IMG/VR virus record: IMGVR_UViG_3300035670_000226
Span: 1-60,246 of that record
Length of the DNA: 60,246 bases
From: a virus
Strand: one strand, 5' to 3'
Shown: positions 1 to 8,716 of the stretch, piece after piece
How positions within the stretch are numbered: the first letter of the stretch is position 1
Layout of the letters: every line of letters begins with the position of its first letter
Position numbers and translations under genes: made by a program
Notes under the pieces: generated by a model
The model's input: the letters and a program-made list of their open reading frames with translations, nothing else
Databases searched by the model: none
What the model was told of the DNA's origin: nothing

Positions 1-68
1 CCTACAGTGTAGATGTCAGTGGCGGTAGTTGCGCTCGGTGCGCTCTGTGCTAGTACTTTTACTGCCAT
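1..68 (-). CDS. 5' part of a virion (tail/fibre region) gene, cut by window edge
   Basis: Only the first 22 codons are visible, starting ATG at 68 and running off the left edge (MAVKVLAQSAPSATTATDIY...). It starts one base after the stop of the fibre gene at 70-450, so it continues the same leftward transcription unit. Position right after fibre genes suggests another tail or fibre component; the visible residues alone do not identify it. Confidence 0.6.
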   Translation of the reverse strand, partial: MAVKVLAQSAPSATTATDIYTV

Positions 69-69
69 G

Positions 70-450
70 TTAGGCTCCCATCAATAAGAAGATTTGTTTG
101 GTTGGGTCAGTGGTCACCGCTGCCCAACTTGCGTCAGTTCCATCGGTAGTTAGGTACTTACCCGAGTTACCAGTCTGGCTCGGTAGAGCATCGATGTCAG
201 CGTTAACCCAGTTGGTTCCGTTGTACTGAAGAACTTGACCAGTAGCGGCTGAAGTGATTACGACGTCACCGACGTTGTCTAGCGCCTCTAGGTTTCCAAA
301 GTAAGCTAGAGAAGTCCAAGCGGTAGAACCATCACCTAGTTTTACTTTGCCAGTGTTGGACTCTAGGCCCCACTCACCAGCGGCTAGGGTTGGGTTAGCG
401 GTGGTCCACTGGGTGGCAGTACCACGTCGAATCTGAATTTTAGTTGGCAT
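70..450 (-). CDS. Small tail-fibre-type protein
   Basis: 126 aa. The N-terminal 55 residues follow the pattern RRGT..W...NPTLA.GE.G.E..TG..K.GDG.T.W..L, the common repeat at the start of phage fibre or receptor-binding proteins, which forms a trimeric beta segment. The second half carries a module (LDNVGDV...GQVLQYNGTNWVN) also present near the end of the upstream fibre protein (450-1526). Its ATG overlaps the neighbour's stop region (TTAATG junction type), indicating translational coupling. Predicted to sit in the adsorption apparatus; exact position in the tail is inferred. Confidence 0.75.
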   Translation of the reverse strand: MPTKIQIRRGTATQWTTANPTLAAGEWGLESNTGKVKLGDGSTAWTSLAYFGNLEALDNVGDVVITSAATGQVLQYNGTNWVNADIDALPSQTGNSGKYLTTDGTDASWAAVTTDPTKQIFLLMGA

Positions 451-1526
451 TAGAAACTACTCGCATCTCCACCGTCAATGGCATCCCCAGTGTAGATAGA
501 ACTAGGGTCGCCTCCATCAATTGTACTAGTAATAGGGGCAGGTCCGTTTACCCAAAGTTCTGCAGTTGCGTCGTATTTGAGAATCTGACCATCAGTTGGG
601 GTGTCAATCAGTACGTTGTGCAGCTCTTCTAGCTCAAAGCCGTTTTGTACCTTTACAAAGATTTCTCCGTTACTGGAGTTAACTCTGGTAACAATTCCAA
701 TGAAGACTAAGTGGTCAGGTGCTGTTGGCTTACTAGCCAACCCGTATAGTAGCTGACCAGAGGTTCCTAGCCAGACAGGGTCTCCAGCAGTTGCTCCAGA
801 AGTGTTTAGGCCAGCAAGAAGTCCCTCAGTGACTACAAAGCCAGAGGCATCATCCGCTAACTCTTGTGCAAGAAGTCCAATAGTTTTGCTGGAGGTCATT
901 TCAGCGTCGTTAGAAGCGTATGACACCAGCATGTTAGTACCGTTTGCACCAGAGACGTAGACTGCACGTCCCTTTAGAAGGGTGCCTCCTGTGGTGTTTA
1001 GCACAGTGTGCTTTACCTGAGAGGCGTAGTTCTCAATCCAAGCGGTGTCGTAGTCGTCGTCAGTGGCCTTAGCAAGGATGTACCCCTCTAGACCACCAGT
1101 AGGAACACCTGCAGCGCCACCAGTAGTTGGGTCTACCCAGAAACCATCGTAGTATACGTATATAACACCTTCGGCTGTACTAAACCATACGTCACCAACA
1201 GTGGGGTTAGCGGGGGCAGTCTCAGAGACGATGTAGCCACCGCTGTTGTCTCCTACTTCTACCCAGAAGCTGTCGTAGTAGATGTAGCTTTTAGCTGTAG
1301 TTGAGTCAAACCAGTAAGTACCTTCGCTAGGGTCTGCTGGTGCAGTGTCGGAAACAATTACGCCCCCGCCACCACCGCCAGAACCCTGTGCGATAACCCA
1401 CGTCGTCCCATCATGAACGTAGATTTTTGACTCATCTGATTTAAAGAAGAGGTCACCAGCCGCTCCCGCAGATGGCAGGCTCGTGCCACTGGGGAGTCGG
1501 GGAGGGGTGAGGAATCTTCTGGACAA
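450..1526 (-). CDS. Tail fibre / receptor-binding region protein with tandem repeats
   Basis: 358 aa from a TTG start at 1526; an AAGGATAG ribosome site lies about 8 nt upstream and no ATG is available nearby. Residues ~100-180 contain two tandem ~42-residue units of the form IVS[DE]TAPA[DN]P..G..WF...Y.YYD.FWV. A Gly-rich hinge precedes them. The C terminus has a second short duplication (IDGGDPSS / IDGGDASS). Low-complexity Gly/Ser/Thr composition and neighbours indicate a fibre. No enzymatic motif is visible, so it is probably structural. Confidence 0.75.
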   Translation of the reverse strand: MSRRFLTPPRLPSGTSLPSAGAAGDLFFKSDESKIYVHDGTTWVIAQGSGGGGGGVIVSDTAPADPSEGTYWFDSTTAKSYIYYDSFWVEVGDNSGGYIVSETAPANPTVGDVWFSTAEGVIYVYYDGFWVDPTTGGAAGVPTGGLEGYILAKATDDDYDTAWIENYASQVKHTVLNTTGGTLLKGRAVYVSGANGTNMLVSYASNDAEMTSSKTIGLLAQELADDASGFVVTEGLLAGLNTSGATAGDPVWLGTSGQLLYGLASKPTAPDHLVFIGIVTRVNSSNGEIFVKVQNGFELEELHNVLIDTPTDGQILKYDATAELWVNGPAPITSTIDGGDPSSIYTGDAIDGGDASSF

Positions 1527-1536
1527 TTAACTATCC

Positions 1537-2958
1537 TTAGCCGATTACTACTACTCGGTAGCTGTCTGCAGCTACGTTAGCGCCTGCTACCCATGAAAGG
1601 GTAACAACCGAGGTAGAAGTGCGAACTACATCGACCTCAACGTCAGCGTCAGTAGCTAGGTCGTAAACCTGTACGGTTACGTCCTTGGTGCCTAGGTTGT
1701 GGGTTACAGCCCAAGTAACGATGCCAGAAGAAGGAACTAGAGTGTCGTTGCTTGCAGCAAAGCGGGTCATGAACCCTAGGTTGGTCTTTGCACCAGCAGC
1801 AGTAGACGCACCAGTACCACCGTCAGCGACAGCAATGTCGGTACCATTCCAAGTACCAGAGGTGATAGTACCTACGGTAGTAATAGATGACTGACCAGCA
1901 TAAGTGCTAGCGATGTCGATGCTGTCTGCGTTTACGGTGATGCGGTCTGCGGTGCCTACTGCGTCAATGGTGTTGCCAGTCTTGGTAAGACCTGCGCCAG
2001 CGGTAATCTGTCCAGCACCTGAGAACTGAGCAAAAGCAAGCGCAGTGGTGTCTAGGGTGATGGTGTCGTTGGTGGTTAGTACCCAGCCAGAGTCTGCATT
2101 TGCGGTACCCTCTGATACGAAGGTAAACATACCTGCGGTAACTTCAGCAGAGCTGTTTGCGTCGCCAGCTCTCTGTAGCTCCCAGTTTCCACCCTTGTCG
2201 TAAACCTCGTAGATACCGTTCTGCGAAGCAGTGGACTGGTCCTTTACAAGGATGCGGTTACTAACGGCAATCTCTACGCCGTCAATTAGGGTGCCGTAAG
2301 CAACGTTGCCTAGGTTAGCAATGTTTGCAGTGGTAGCCACACGGACAGACTGCTTTACGTCTAGTCCAGAGCGGGCTGCGTCAACATACGCCTTGGTAGC
2401 AGCGTCTTGAGGGCTGGTCGGGTCAGCTAGGCTAACAATCTTCTGGCTGTTCATCGAGAACTCAGCAGCAGGTGCAGTCAGGCTGTTTACAGTGTTAGTG
2501 CTGAGAATTACGGTACCAGAAGCGTCTGGAAGAGTAATAGTGCGGTCAGCGGTAGGGTCAGTAGCAGTAACGGTAAGCTCGTTACCGTCCGCAGTAGCGC
2601 CTTCAAAGATAAGGTTGCTGACGAGGCTAACGTCTCCAGTAAAGACTGGGTTAGCCTTTGGAGCCAACTCGCTTAGCTGAGTCTGGACGTTAGCAGTAAC
2701 ACCGTCTAGGTAGTTAAGCTCAGTGGTGGTGATAGTCGCACCATCAAGGATGTTAATCTCTGCAGCAGATGCAGTAACACCGTTGATACCCACGGCCTCA
2801 AACTCGGTGCCGTTGTAGACACGGAGTTCATTAGCAGAGGTGTTGAAGTAAATCTGACCCAGTACAGGGTTAGAAGGGTCATTCGCCAGATTCTGGATTC
2901 TGGCGTTTAGCAGCTCATTCTTATTAAGATTGAGTCCAGTTAGAAACTGACGAGCCAT
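1537..2958 (-). CDS. Large tail fibre protein
   Basis: 473 aa, ATG at 2958 after an AAGGAAAT site. Residues 1-60 (ARQFLTGLNLNKNELL..., GQIYFNT...LRVYNGTEF) form a phage fibre N-terminal module; residues ~180-330 resemble the long beta-repeat fibres of actinophages, with runs of TVNSLTAPAA and GSWVLTTNDTITLDTT-like strands. The last ~75 residues contain a WAVTHNLGTKDVTVQVYD module that recurs in the adjacent 100-residue protein. Probably the main host-recognition fibre shaft. No lyase or hydrolase motif seen. Confidence 0.8.
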   Translation of the reverse strand: MARQFLTGLNLNKNELLNARIQNLANDPSNPVLGQIYFNTSANELRVYNGTEFEAVGINGVTASAAEINILDGATITTTELNYLDGVTANVQTQLSELAPKANPVFTGDVSLVSNLIFEGATADGNELTVTATDPTADRTITLPDASGTVILSTNTVNSLTAPAAEFSMNSQKIVSLADPTSPQDAATKAYVDAARSGLDVKQSVRVATTANIANLGNVAYGTLIDGVEIAVSNRILVKDQSTASQNGIYEVYDKGGNWELQRAGDANSSAEVTAGMFTFVSEGTANADSGWVLTTNDTITLDTTALAFAQFSGAGQITAGAGLTKTGNTIDAVGTADRITVNADSIDIASTYAGQSSITTVGTITSGTWNGTDIAVADGGTGASTAAGAKTNLGFMTRFAASNDTLVPSSGIVTWAVTHNLGTKDVTVQVYDLATDADVEVDVVRTSTSVVTLSWVAGANVAADSYRVVVIG

Positions 2959-2967
2959 TTAATTTCC

Positions 2968-3270
2968 TTAGGATAGTTGAGCAATGCCCGACATAGTTGC
3001 CGAGAATTGCAGGGTTAGTTGGTTAACGCTGTTGTGGATAATGTGGCCTTCCACAATATCTCCCGCACTGTTGAAAACAGTAACGTTTGGTTTGAAGCCC
3101 AAGTTGTGAGTGACGGTCCATTGCGAAGCGGTGGCGCTTTGCGTGTGAGTGTACGAGATGAGTGGTATTAGTTGCTTTGAGGTTACTCTCTGCGGAACCG
3201 CAGGGAGAAAATCAGTGTCTATAACAGGGTATAGAGGGTCGACGTTAGTTTCTGGGTAAAACTCAGGCAT
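2968..3270 (-). CDS. Short fibre-associated structural protein
   Basis: 100 aa, ATG at 3270 overlapping the stop of the upstream gene. The C-terminal half (WTVTHNLGFKPNVTVFNSAG...) matches the C-terminal module of the large fibre at 1537-2958. The first 45 residues (PEFYPETNVDPLYPVIDTDF) are Pro/Asp rich and may be a docking segment. It could be a fibre cap or connector. Role inferred from shared module and position only. Confidence 0.6.
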   Translation of the reverse strand: MPEFYPETNVDPLYPVIDTDFLPAVPQRVTSKQLIPLISYTHTQSATASQWTVTHNLGFKPNVTVFNSAGDIVEGHIIHNSVNQLTLQFSATMSGIAQLS

Positions 3271-4325
3271 TATAAGACCGCCGTTCCGACTCTATCGGTA
3301 AGGAAGTTTCCGCCCTTTATCTCAATTATCTCACCAGTCTCGTCGTCAACAGAGGCTATTTGCCAATAAGTGCGTTGGGCAATCCTCAGTGTTTGGTCTG
3401 CGGTTAAGGAGATAGTAGCGGTATGAGCGCTTCCCACAGCAGTTACAGTAAGAGCAAAGTTTTGAACAATGTACTTGCTTCCTCTTTGGTTTAGGAGGCG
3501 AGCGATAAAGGACTTGTCGGTGAACACACCGCTGAAAGTTACGGTGCCAGAGTAAGCAACCCCCTGGTAAGCGGTAAGTTCGCCACCCTCGGTAGGCCAT
3601 ACAATTGCTGCATCTCCGTAAGTAGGAAGCGGTAGGTCTGCTCGTTGTGGGTGAGACCTGTCATCAACTTCCTGTGGCTTGTATACAGGCACGTATCGGT
3701 TAGTCATCTTAGAGATGCGTCTCAGAGTGAATACATCGATGCTGTACATACCGATGCCCAGCTGAACACACAGCTCACGGTATTGAGATTGACGGGCCTC
3801 AATCATCTCCATAAGCTGGCGATAACGCTCAGAACGTGGGATGGTGACACCATCTGGGGCAAAGATGTTGATGTCAAACGAAGCATCGGTAGCCAGGGTA
3901 TAAAGCGCTAGGGTAGTAGCGTACAAAGCTACTGGGTACTCTTCAATTACAGGAAGATTTTCTAGGGTAATCCGTCTTCCCAAAGCGTCTACGTCACGCC
4001 CAGAATGCTGAGTAACCGCAGTCTGAATGACATTTTCTAGTTCTGTAGTGGTGAAGTACCTGTAGTAGTTGCCAGTTACAGTGAACTCATCATCAATGTC
4101 TGGAAGCTCATCTAGGACAAGTACGCCAGTCTGCTCTTCAATCTCGCAACTGTTGGAGATGTCTATACCGTTTTTAAAAACCTGCACATTTGGTGCGTCT
4201 ACAGGAGCGTAGTTAAGCCTGTATCGGTTAGTGCTAATGTCTGAGATGAATTGAGTAACGAAAGACTTTGGCATATCGCCAAGTTCAAACCGCACTCGCT
4301 CAACTAGCGAAGACAGAGTAGCCAC
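3270..4325 (-). CDS. Virion structural protein between head and fibre genes
   Basis: 351 aa, GTG start at 4325 with a near-perfect GGAGG site 7 nt upstream. The first ~180 residues look alpha/beta with ELENVIQTAVTQHSGRD-type helices as in head-completion or baseplate-associated proteins; residues ~235-335 form a beta-rich immunoglobulin-like or base-plate wedge-like segment (GVAYSGTVTFSG..., LTADQTLRIAQRTYWQIAS). It is the first gene after a terminator and has its own likely promoter. No family was recognised with certainty. Confidence 0.5.
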   Translation of the reverse strand: MATLSSLVERVRFELGDMPKSFVTQFISDISTNRYRLNYAPVDAPNVQVFKNGIDISNSCEIEEQTGVLVLDELPDIDDEFTVTGNYYRYFTTTELENVIQTAVTQHSGRDVDALGRRITLENLPVIEEYPVALYATTLALYTLATDASFDINIFAPDGVTIPRSERYRQLMEMIEARQSQYRELCVQLGIGMYSIDVFTLRRISKMTNRYVPVYKPQEVDDRSHPQRADLPLPTYGDAAIVWPTEGGELTAYQGVAYSGTVTFSGVFTDKSFIARLLNQRGSKYIVQNFALTVTAVGSAHTATISLTADQTLRIAQRTYWQIASVDDETGEIIEIKGGNFLTDRVGTAVL

Positions 4326-4361
4326 AAAACCTCCGTAAATTTACTAACACTATGTTCTCGT

Positions 4362-4389
4362 ATTATGGCCAGAAATACAGCGCAAACAA
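4362..4389 (-). promoter_or_regulatory. Candidate sigma70-type promoter for the fibre operon
   Basis: On the minus strand TTGTTT (4384-4389) and CATAAT (4362-4367) are separated by 16 bp. They lie directly beyond the terminator at 4394-4434 and ahead of the GTG-start gene at 4325, so transcription could restart here. Confidence 0.4.
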
Positions 4390-4393
4390 GAAA

Positions 4394-4434
4394 GCCCACT
4401 CAGCTGGGAGGAGGGCGGAACCAGCTGAGTGGGC
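4394..4434 (-). terminator. Strong intrinsic terminator
   Basis: A perfect 14-bp stem (GCCCACTCAGCTGG / CCAGCTGAGTGGGC) with a 13-nt loop. On the minus strand it is followed by TTTCTTGTTT. It lies just after the stop of the 4449-4820 gene and separates capsid-proximal genes from fibre genes. Confidence 0.85.
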
Positions 4435-4448
4435 AGCTTATTAGACGA

Positions 4449-4820
4449 TTAGTTAGGTCGCCAAATGTACCCAAGTCCCTCTAGGTAATCAGCAAGGTCT
4501 CTTGGAACGGAGTACTTAACACCAGACTTAAAACTGTAGGTGTTTCCGACTCCATAAGTCATTTCTTCAATGTCGGTGATAGTTCTGATAACTACCTTGT
4601 CGTTGTTTACTGCAACGCCAACTTCTTCAATCTCATCAATGAGAATTGGAGTGTCAGGCTTCTTAGGGTCAAAGACCGCAGTCTCTAGAAGCTCTGCTTC
4701 TGCCTGACGAGTAACTGAAATTTCATCTTGACGCTTGCGCAGCTCATCAGCGTTGCGTCTTGCAGCATCTTCTGCTGCCTTGCCCGTAGCATCTAGCGGG
4801 CTTGTCTTTTGTGTTGCCAC
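4449..4820 (-). CDS. Small protein downstream of major capsid gene (possible head fibre/decoration or head-tail accessory)
   Basis: 123 aa, GTG start at 4820 preceded by AGGAGAAAAATAAC. Residues 1-50 are a charged helix (AAEDAARRNADELRKRQDE). The rest ends in a compact motif (YSFKSGVKYSVPRDLADYLEGLGYIW). Proteins of this type lie just after the capsid gene in actinophages; the function is not established. It is the only gene between two strong hairpins, so its dose may be set independently. Confidence 0.55.
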   Translation of the reverse strand: MATQKTSPLDATGKAAEDAARRNADELRKRQDEISVTRQAEAELLETAVFDPKKPDTPILIDEIEEVGVAVNNDKVVIRTITDIEEMTYGVGNTYSFKSGVKYSVPRDLADYLEGLGYIWRPN

Positions 4821-4853
4821 GTTATTTTTCTCCTAGTGTTGAATGTTTGTGTT

Positions 4854-4916
4854 GGGTGGGGGCTGGAACTGCATAACAGCTCCACGTCGTCCGTCCGGAC
4901 GACGGTGCCCCCACCC
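4854..4916. terminator. Nested inverted repeats after the capsid gene
   Basis: An outer 10-bp stem (GGGTGGGGGC 4854-4863 / GCCCCCACCC 4907-4916) encloses a second perfect palindrome (CGTCGTCCG / CGGACGACG, 4885-4904) with a 2-nt loop. It lies 13 bp after the capsid stop. No U-run follows, so it may attenuate transcription or protect the capsid mRNA 3' end rather than terminate fully. Confidence 0.6.
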
Positions 4917-4929
4917 AAGGTTTTGGCTA

Positions 4930-6042
4930 TTAAGCGGTGTAAACCTTAACAATAGCCTGGTCGGTGATAACACCTAGACCCCAGATGGCATACCATGCTA
5001 GTGCGTGCTCACGACCGAAGTCTAGAACACCACCGTCACGGAGCTCAACTGGTAGGGAGATTGCGTGACCGAATGCGTTGTCACCAATCATGATGGACTC
5101 GTAAACGTCCGCAGTAGTGGTGCCAGTTGGGGCAGTTGCGCCTGGAGCCTCTGGGTTTCCACCAGAACCTGGAGCGGTGTTTGCCTTTACTGGAGCTGAC
5201 CAGTAGTCAGATGGAGCACCAACCTGAGAGCTGTAGTTAACAGCGGTGCCCGAGGCAATCTTCTTCACCTGAGTGGTCTCAATGAAGACTACGTCGTATA
5301 GACGACCAATCTCACCAAGCATGAAGTTACCTGGAGCAGCGTACTTGGTAACTTCGATGAACTCTGGGTTCGAACGAAGGTCACGAGACTGCTTAGGGTG
5401 GATGAACTGAACGTAGGTCTCACCTAGGCGTGGGATGTTCTTACCAGCAAGGGTAAGAGCTGCATCCTTGATTGCACCAGTGGTGAGCTTGTGGTCAGCG
5501 GAGACACCAGCAATAGAAGTAGCTGGGGTGCCCTCGTCGTAGTTGGTGAATGCGCCACCAGAGATACCTGAGCGGTCGTAACCGAATACTGCAGAGGTTG
5601 CAGCAGACAGGGTGTTACGTGCCTGTAGGTCTAGGTACTGTGCCATGTGGCGACCTAGTAGACGAGATGCGGAAGCCATAACGTCATCGAAAGATGCGTT
5701 TAGCAGTAGCTCTGATACGGCAGTTGCGTAACCGTGCTCAGCAACGGTGATAGCAATCTGCTCTGCAGTCAGAGAGTTGGTGGTCATACGGACACCTTCG
5801 GTTAGTGGAGTTGGGTCCACTGCGAAGTTCTTGTAGCGAAGGAAGTTGACACGAAGACCAGGAGCTACACCGAGCTCAGTCTTCTTGACAGCAAACTGCT
5901 CAAAGCGAAGAATTGGCATCGCCTGGAACAGAATCTCCTTCGACCAGATTGTTTGGATGGCCTGAGACAGCTGAGTGTTGGACCCCGAGTAAGCGGTAGG
6001 GGCCGAAGCTAGCTGGCTAGAACCAGTAATACCTGAAGCCAT
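4930..6042 (-). CDS. Major capsid protein, N4-gp56-like family
   Basis: 370 aa. The start (AYSGSNTQLSQAIQTIWSKE), the early VNFLRYKNF segment and the TPLTEGV...TEQIAITVAEHG-like region around residues 75-110 match the N4-gp56 type of HK97-fold capsid proteins. An HPKQSRDLRSNPEFIE segment follows in the middle, and a Gly/Ala/Pro-rich insertion (~residues 285-310) likely forms a surface loop. Scaffold gene upstream and paired hairpins downstream fit very high expression. Builds the icosahedral shell. ATG at 6042 chosen; a GAAAGGAC site is a little far (about 12 nt). Confidence 0.85.
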   Translation of the reverse strand: MASGITGSSQLASAPTAYSGSNTQLSQAIQTIWSKEILFQAMPILRFEQFAVKKTELGVAPGLRVNFLRYKNFAVDPTPLTEGVRMTTNSLTAEQIAITVAEHGYATAVSELLLNASFDDVMASASRLLGRHMAQYLDLQARNTLSAATSAVFGYDRSGISGGAFTNYDEGTPATSIAGVSADHKLTTGAIKDAALTLAGKNIPRLGETYVQFIHPKQSRDLRSNPEFIEVTKYAAPGNFMLGEIGRLYDVVFIETTQVKKIASGTAVNYSSQVGAPSDYWSAPVKANTAPGSGGNPEAPGATAPTGTTTADVYESIMIGDNAFGHAISLPVELRDGGVLDFGREHALAWYAIWGLGVITDQAIVKVYTA

Positions 6043-6099
6043 GGTGGTTCAAGTCCTTTCGGTCGTTAGATGGTTGGTTGATTATTTGGTAGTTTCTCT

Positions 6100-6861
6100 C
6101 TACCCGAACAAACCCTGTCCACTGTTGTTGCCTGAACCAAGAAGCTTGGCCCTGTTCTTCGCATAGTCAGCCATTGACATGTTAGTAATGTCATTAGGAG
6201 AGTACGAACGTTGCTCCGAGTCGTTGTCGAGGGGTCCAGAGGCAGGTACGGTCACCCGTGCTCCCACCATATCCTTTCGGCTCTGGACACCCGCTTGGGC
6301 TACAGAGTCGAAAATCTTTGCAGACTTTTCCTTCAATGACGAGATGCTCTGCTCAATCTCATTCTCGTCATTACCCTGAATCATGTCGATTAGCTCAGGG
6401 ATAATGTTGTCACGCTCTTGCTCCAGTCTCATTGAACGGTAGTTCATGAGCTGCTGGAAGCGGCGCTCCTGCTCAAGAAGTGCAAATGCCTTTTCACGCT
6501 CTAGTCGCTCTGACTCAAGCTGGGCCTGCCACTCCTCTTCCTTTTTCTTGAGAAGGTCTCGCACTTCTAGTGCGGCTTCTTCCTCTTCCTTCTTCTTTTT
6601 AGCAGCCTCTGCCTCACGCTTTTTGCGCTCTTCCTTACGGCGAGCCTCTTCAAGTTCACGCTCAGTTTCACGCTGCTTTAGAAGGTTTAGTTCTTCCTTT
6701 AGCTTCTCTACCTGAGGGTATAGCTTTTCCTTTTCCTGCGCACGTGCTTTAGCAATGTCCTCTGCAGTGAACTGGGGGGTTGGCAACTCGGTAGTCTCCG
6801 CCTCGATTTGTGGGTCTAGTGCGACCTCGGGTGCGTCAACACCCTGTGTAATTTCGTCCAT
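6100..6861 (-). CDS. Capsid scaffolding protein
   Basis: 253 aa. Residues ~35-150 form one long, highly charged coiled coil (EKEKLYPQVEKLKEEL, ERELEEARRKEERKKREAEA), flanked by an acidic N terminus and a short C-terminal region (YSPNDITNMSMADYAKNRAK) that would contact the capsid subunit. Position between portal and major capsid is the standard scaffold slot. No protease domain is visible, so capsid maturation by this protein is not implied. Confidence 0.75.
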   Translation of the reverse strand: MDEITQGVDAPEVALDPQIEAETTELPTPQFTAEDIAKARAQEKEKLYPQVEKLKEELNLLKQRETERELEEARRKEERKKREAEAAKKKKEEEEAALEVRDLLKKKEEEWQAQLESERLEREKAFALLEQERRFQQLMNYRSMRLEQERDNIIPELIDMIQGNDENEIEQSISSLKEKSAKIFDSVAQAGVQSRKDMVGARVTVPASGPLDNDSEQRSYSPNDITNMSMADYAKNRAKLLGSGNNSGQGLFG

Positions 6862-6988
6862 AAATGTACTCTTTCAGTTCTCTTGGTCGTTTTCCGTATA
6901 AGTAGCTCGATGACCGTTCCTATTACATAACTAGTTTTTAGTATTTTTGATTAATTCGGTTGCTAAACAGAATAAATTCCACTAAAAG

Positions 6989-8716
6989 CTAGTCTTTATC
7001 GATGACTGACCTTTGTGACCCAGTAGGTCCGTAAGCGTCATTCAACAAAGTCTGTCTGATGTCTGCCTCAGCTTGCATAGTTACCATCTCTACTTGAGGG
7101 TCAACCGCAGCAGGGTCAGCAGGGCCTAGGGTTCCATCTCCAGGGATGTCCCCCGCAGCAAGAGTCGGGTCAATTGGAGTGGCACTACCGTCAGGTCCAA
7201 TCATCATTCCAGTCAAGTCCATAAGCTGCTTGCTGATTTCTGCACGAACCAAGTTCAGCGCACCTTCAGCCTTCGCCTCGTCTACAAGCTCGGTACGAAT
7301 CTCCTGAAGCTTCTCTTCTGGGAACTCCTCACCAAGAGCACGTAGTGCGCCTGCCTTAGACTCAAGACCCATAGAAATCTTCTGAGCCAACTCGTTCAGT
7401 AGAACAATCTTGTCCAGAGGTAGTGGTGGTGGGAAGTGAGCGTAGGTAGTGTAGGTAAGAGGGTCGTTAGGGTCTAGCTGAGGAAGCTGGCCTGCCTTAA
7501 TTGGACCATCAGTTTCTGGGTTGTAAGTTAGGCTTTCAGGCTCTTTAACGACTAGATTGAGCATAATAAGCTCGTTAATCTTTTCTAGACCCGCCTTGTA
7601 TTGAGCCACCTTGTGAGACCAGCGGTTCATCAAAGGCTGGAACTGAATGCTAAGTGCGACACCAGAAGTGTTAGATACAGGCTGTGCCTGACCAAGAGCA
7701 GACTCTGGGATGTTCATTAGCTCGTGCATGGAGCGCTTAATCATCTCTAGGTACTGCAGAGCGCCCTGAATGCCAGAGCCACCACCTTCTAGGTTAAAGA
7801 CCTGTGCGTCCTTTGGCAGACCACCCCAGACCTTCTTAGCGCCCTTTTCAAGGTTAGACGCTTTAGCACCCACGATAACAGTTACAGGGGCAGCGTGGTA
7901 GTTGATGATGTCAGCGACATCGGTGCTTATTTCGTTGTAAGACCTATTGAGGCTAATAATGTCATGAGCATCAGATAGGCCCCAAGGAGAACCAGAGACA
8001 GGGGTGTTTGGTATGTGTACAACAGGGATAATGCCCAGCGGATTAGGCCTCGAATCAATGAGTTCATCGTTAATGTACTCCTCAATAATGTCGTCCGTAA
8101 GAATTTCAGTGTAAGTAAATACCTGACGAGTACCTTCTAGAGAAGTTCCCCAAAAACGGTACTTCTGCTTGAAACGTAGCAGGCGGGTACGGTCGTGAGG
8201 GTGGAACTCTGGGAAACAGAAAGCGGAGTTTAGAGGAAGAATACGAACACGGCCAGGATGAGCACGACCAATAGAATCTTGCCAAGGCTCTTCATACGCC
8301 ACCTTTACAAAGCAGTCACCAGTAATGCCTCCAATTTGAGCCATTTCAAGCAACACTTTGCCTTTTTCGTTGTCTACTTCCCAGACTCTTTCAAGTCGAT
8401 TGGGGACAATGGCTTCGGTAGCAGCTGGGCTTCTAAAGTAAACGCTATTACCAAAAGTAAAACGAGCCAAGTAGTCTATGAAAGCTCGGTAGTAGTTAAC
8501 CGAGATTTGCATTTCGCCTTGCTCACGGCGATATCCCCAGTGGTGACCAAGATACATGGCCCAGTTCAGGGAGTAACGGTTTAGACGAGGACCGTGGACC
8601 TCAAACTCTTCGTCAGCCAGTTCTACAAGACCAAGCGGCGATATGGAGATTGTTAAGTCAGAAGACGCTGCTCTATAGCTTGGGGGTGAAAAGTCAAAGT
8701 AAGAGCCGCCACTCAT
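6989..8716 (-). CDS. Portal protein
   Basis: 575 aa, about the usual length of siphovirus portals. Follows the terminase-portal-scaffold-capsid order. Features typical of the SPP1/HK97 portal fold are visible: an N-terminal wing (RYSLNWAMYLGHHWGYRR), a central stem/clip (NTPVSGSPWGLSDAHDIISL, then SYNEISTDVADI), and a C-terminal helical region (VALSIQFQPLMNRWSHK). ATG at 8716 overlaps the upstream stop by ATGA. It forms the dodecameric DNA entry channel. Confidence 0.85.
   Translation of the reverse strand: MSGGSYFDFSPPSYRAASSDLTISISPLGLVELADEEFEVHGPRLNRYSLNWAMYLGHHWGYRREQGEMQISVNYYRAFIDYLARFTFGNSVYFRSPAATEAIVPNRLERVWEVDNEKGKVLLEMAQIGGITGDCFVKVAYEEPWQDSIGRAHPGRVRILPLNSAFCFPEFHPHDRTRLLRFKQKYRFWGTSLEGTRQVFTYTEILTDDIIEEYINDELIDSRPNPLGIIPVVHIPNTPVSGSPWGLSDAHDIISLNRSYNEISTDVADIINYHAAPVTVIVGAKASNLEKGAKKVWGGLPKDAQVFNLEGGGSGIQGALQYLEMIKRSMHELMNIPESALGQAQPVSNTSGVALSIQFQPLMNRWSHKVAQYKAGLEKINELIMLNLVVKEPESLTYNPETDGPIKAGQLPQLDPNDPLTYTTYAHFPPPLPLDKIVLLNELAQKISMGLESKAGALRALGEEFPEEKLQEIRTELVDEAKAEGALNLVRAEISKQLMDLTGMMIGPDGSATPIDPTLAAGDIPGDGTLGPADPAAVDPQVEMVTMQAEADIRQTLLNDAYGPTGSQRSVIDKD

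Noticed and set aside
3346-3600. 84-residue minus-strand frame inside 3270-4325
   Set aside because: Out-of-frame shadow with Arg/Cys/Tyr bias; real gene has a GGAGG site and virion-type sequence.
6446-6715. Plus-strand frame opposite the scaffold coiled coil
   Set aside because: Mirror of Lys/Glu codons; Ser/Arg low complexity.
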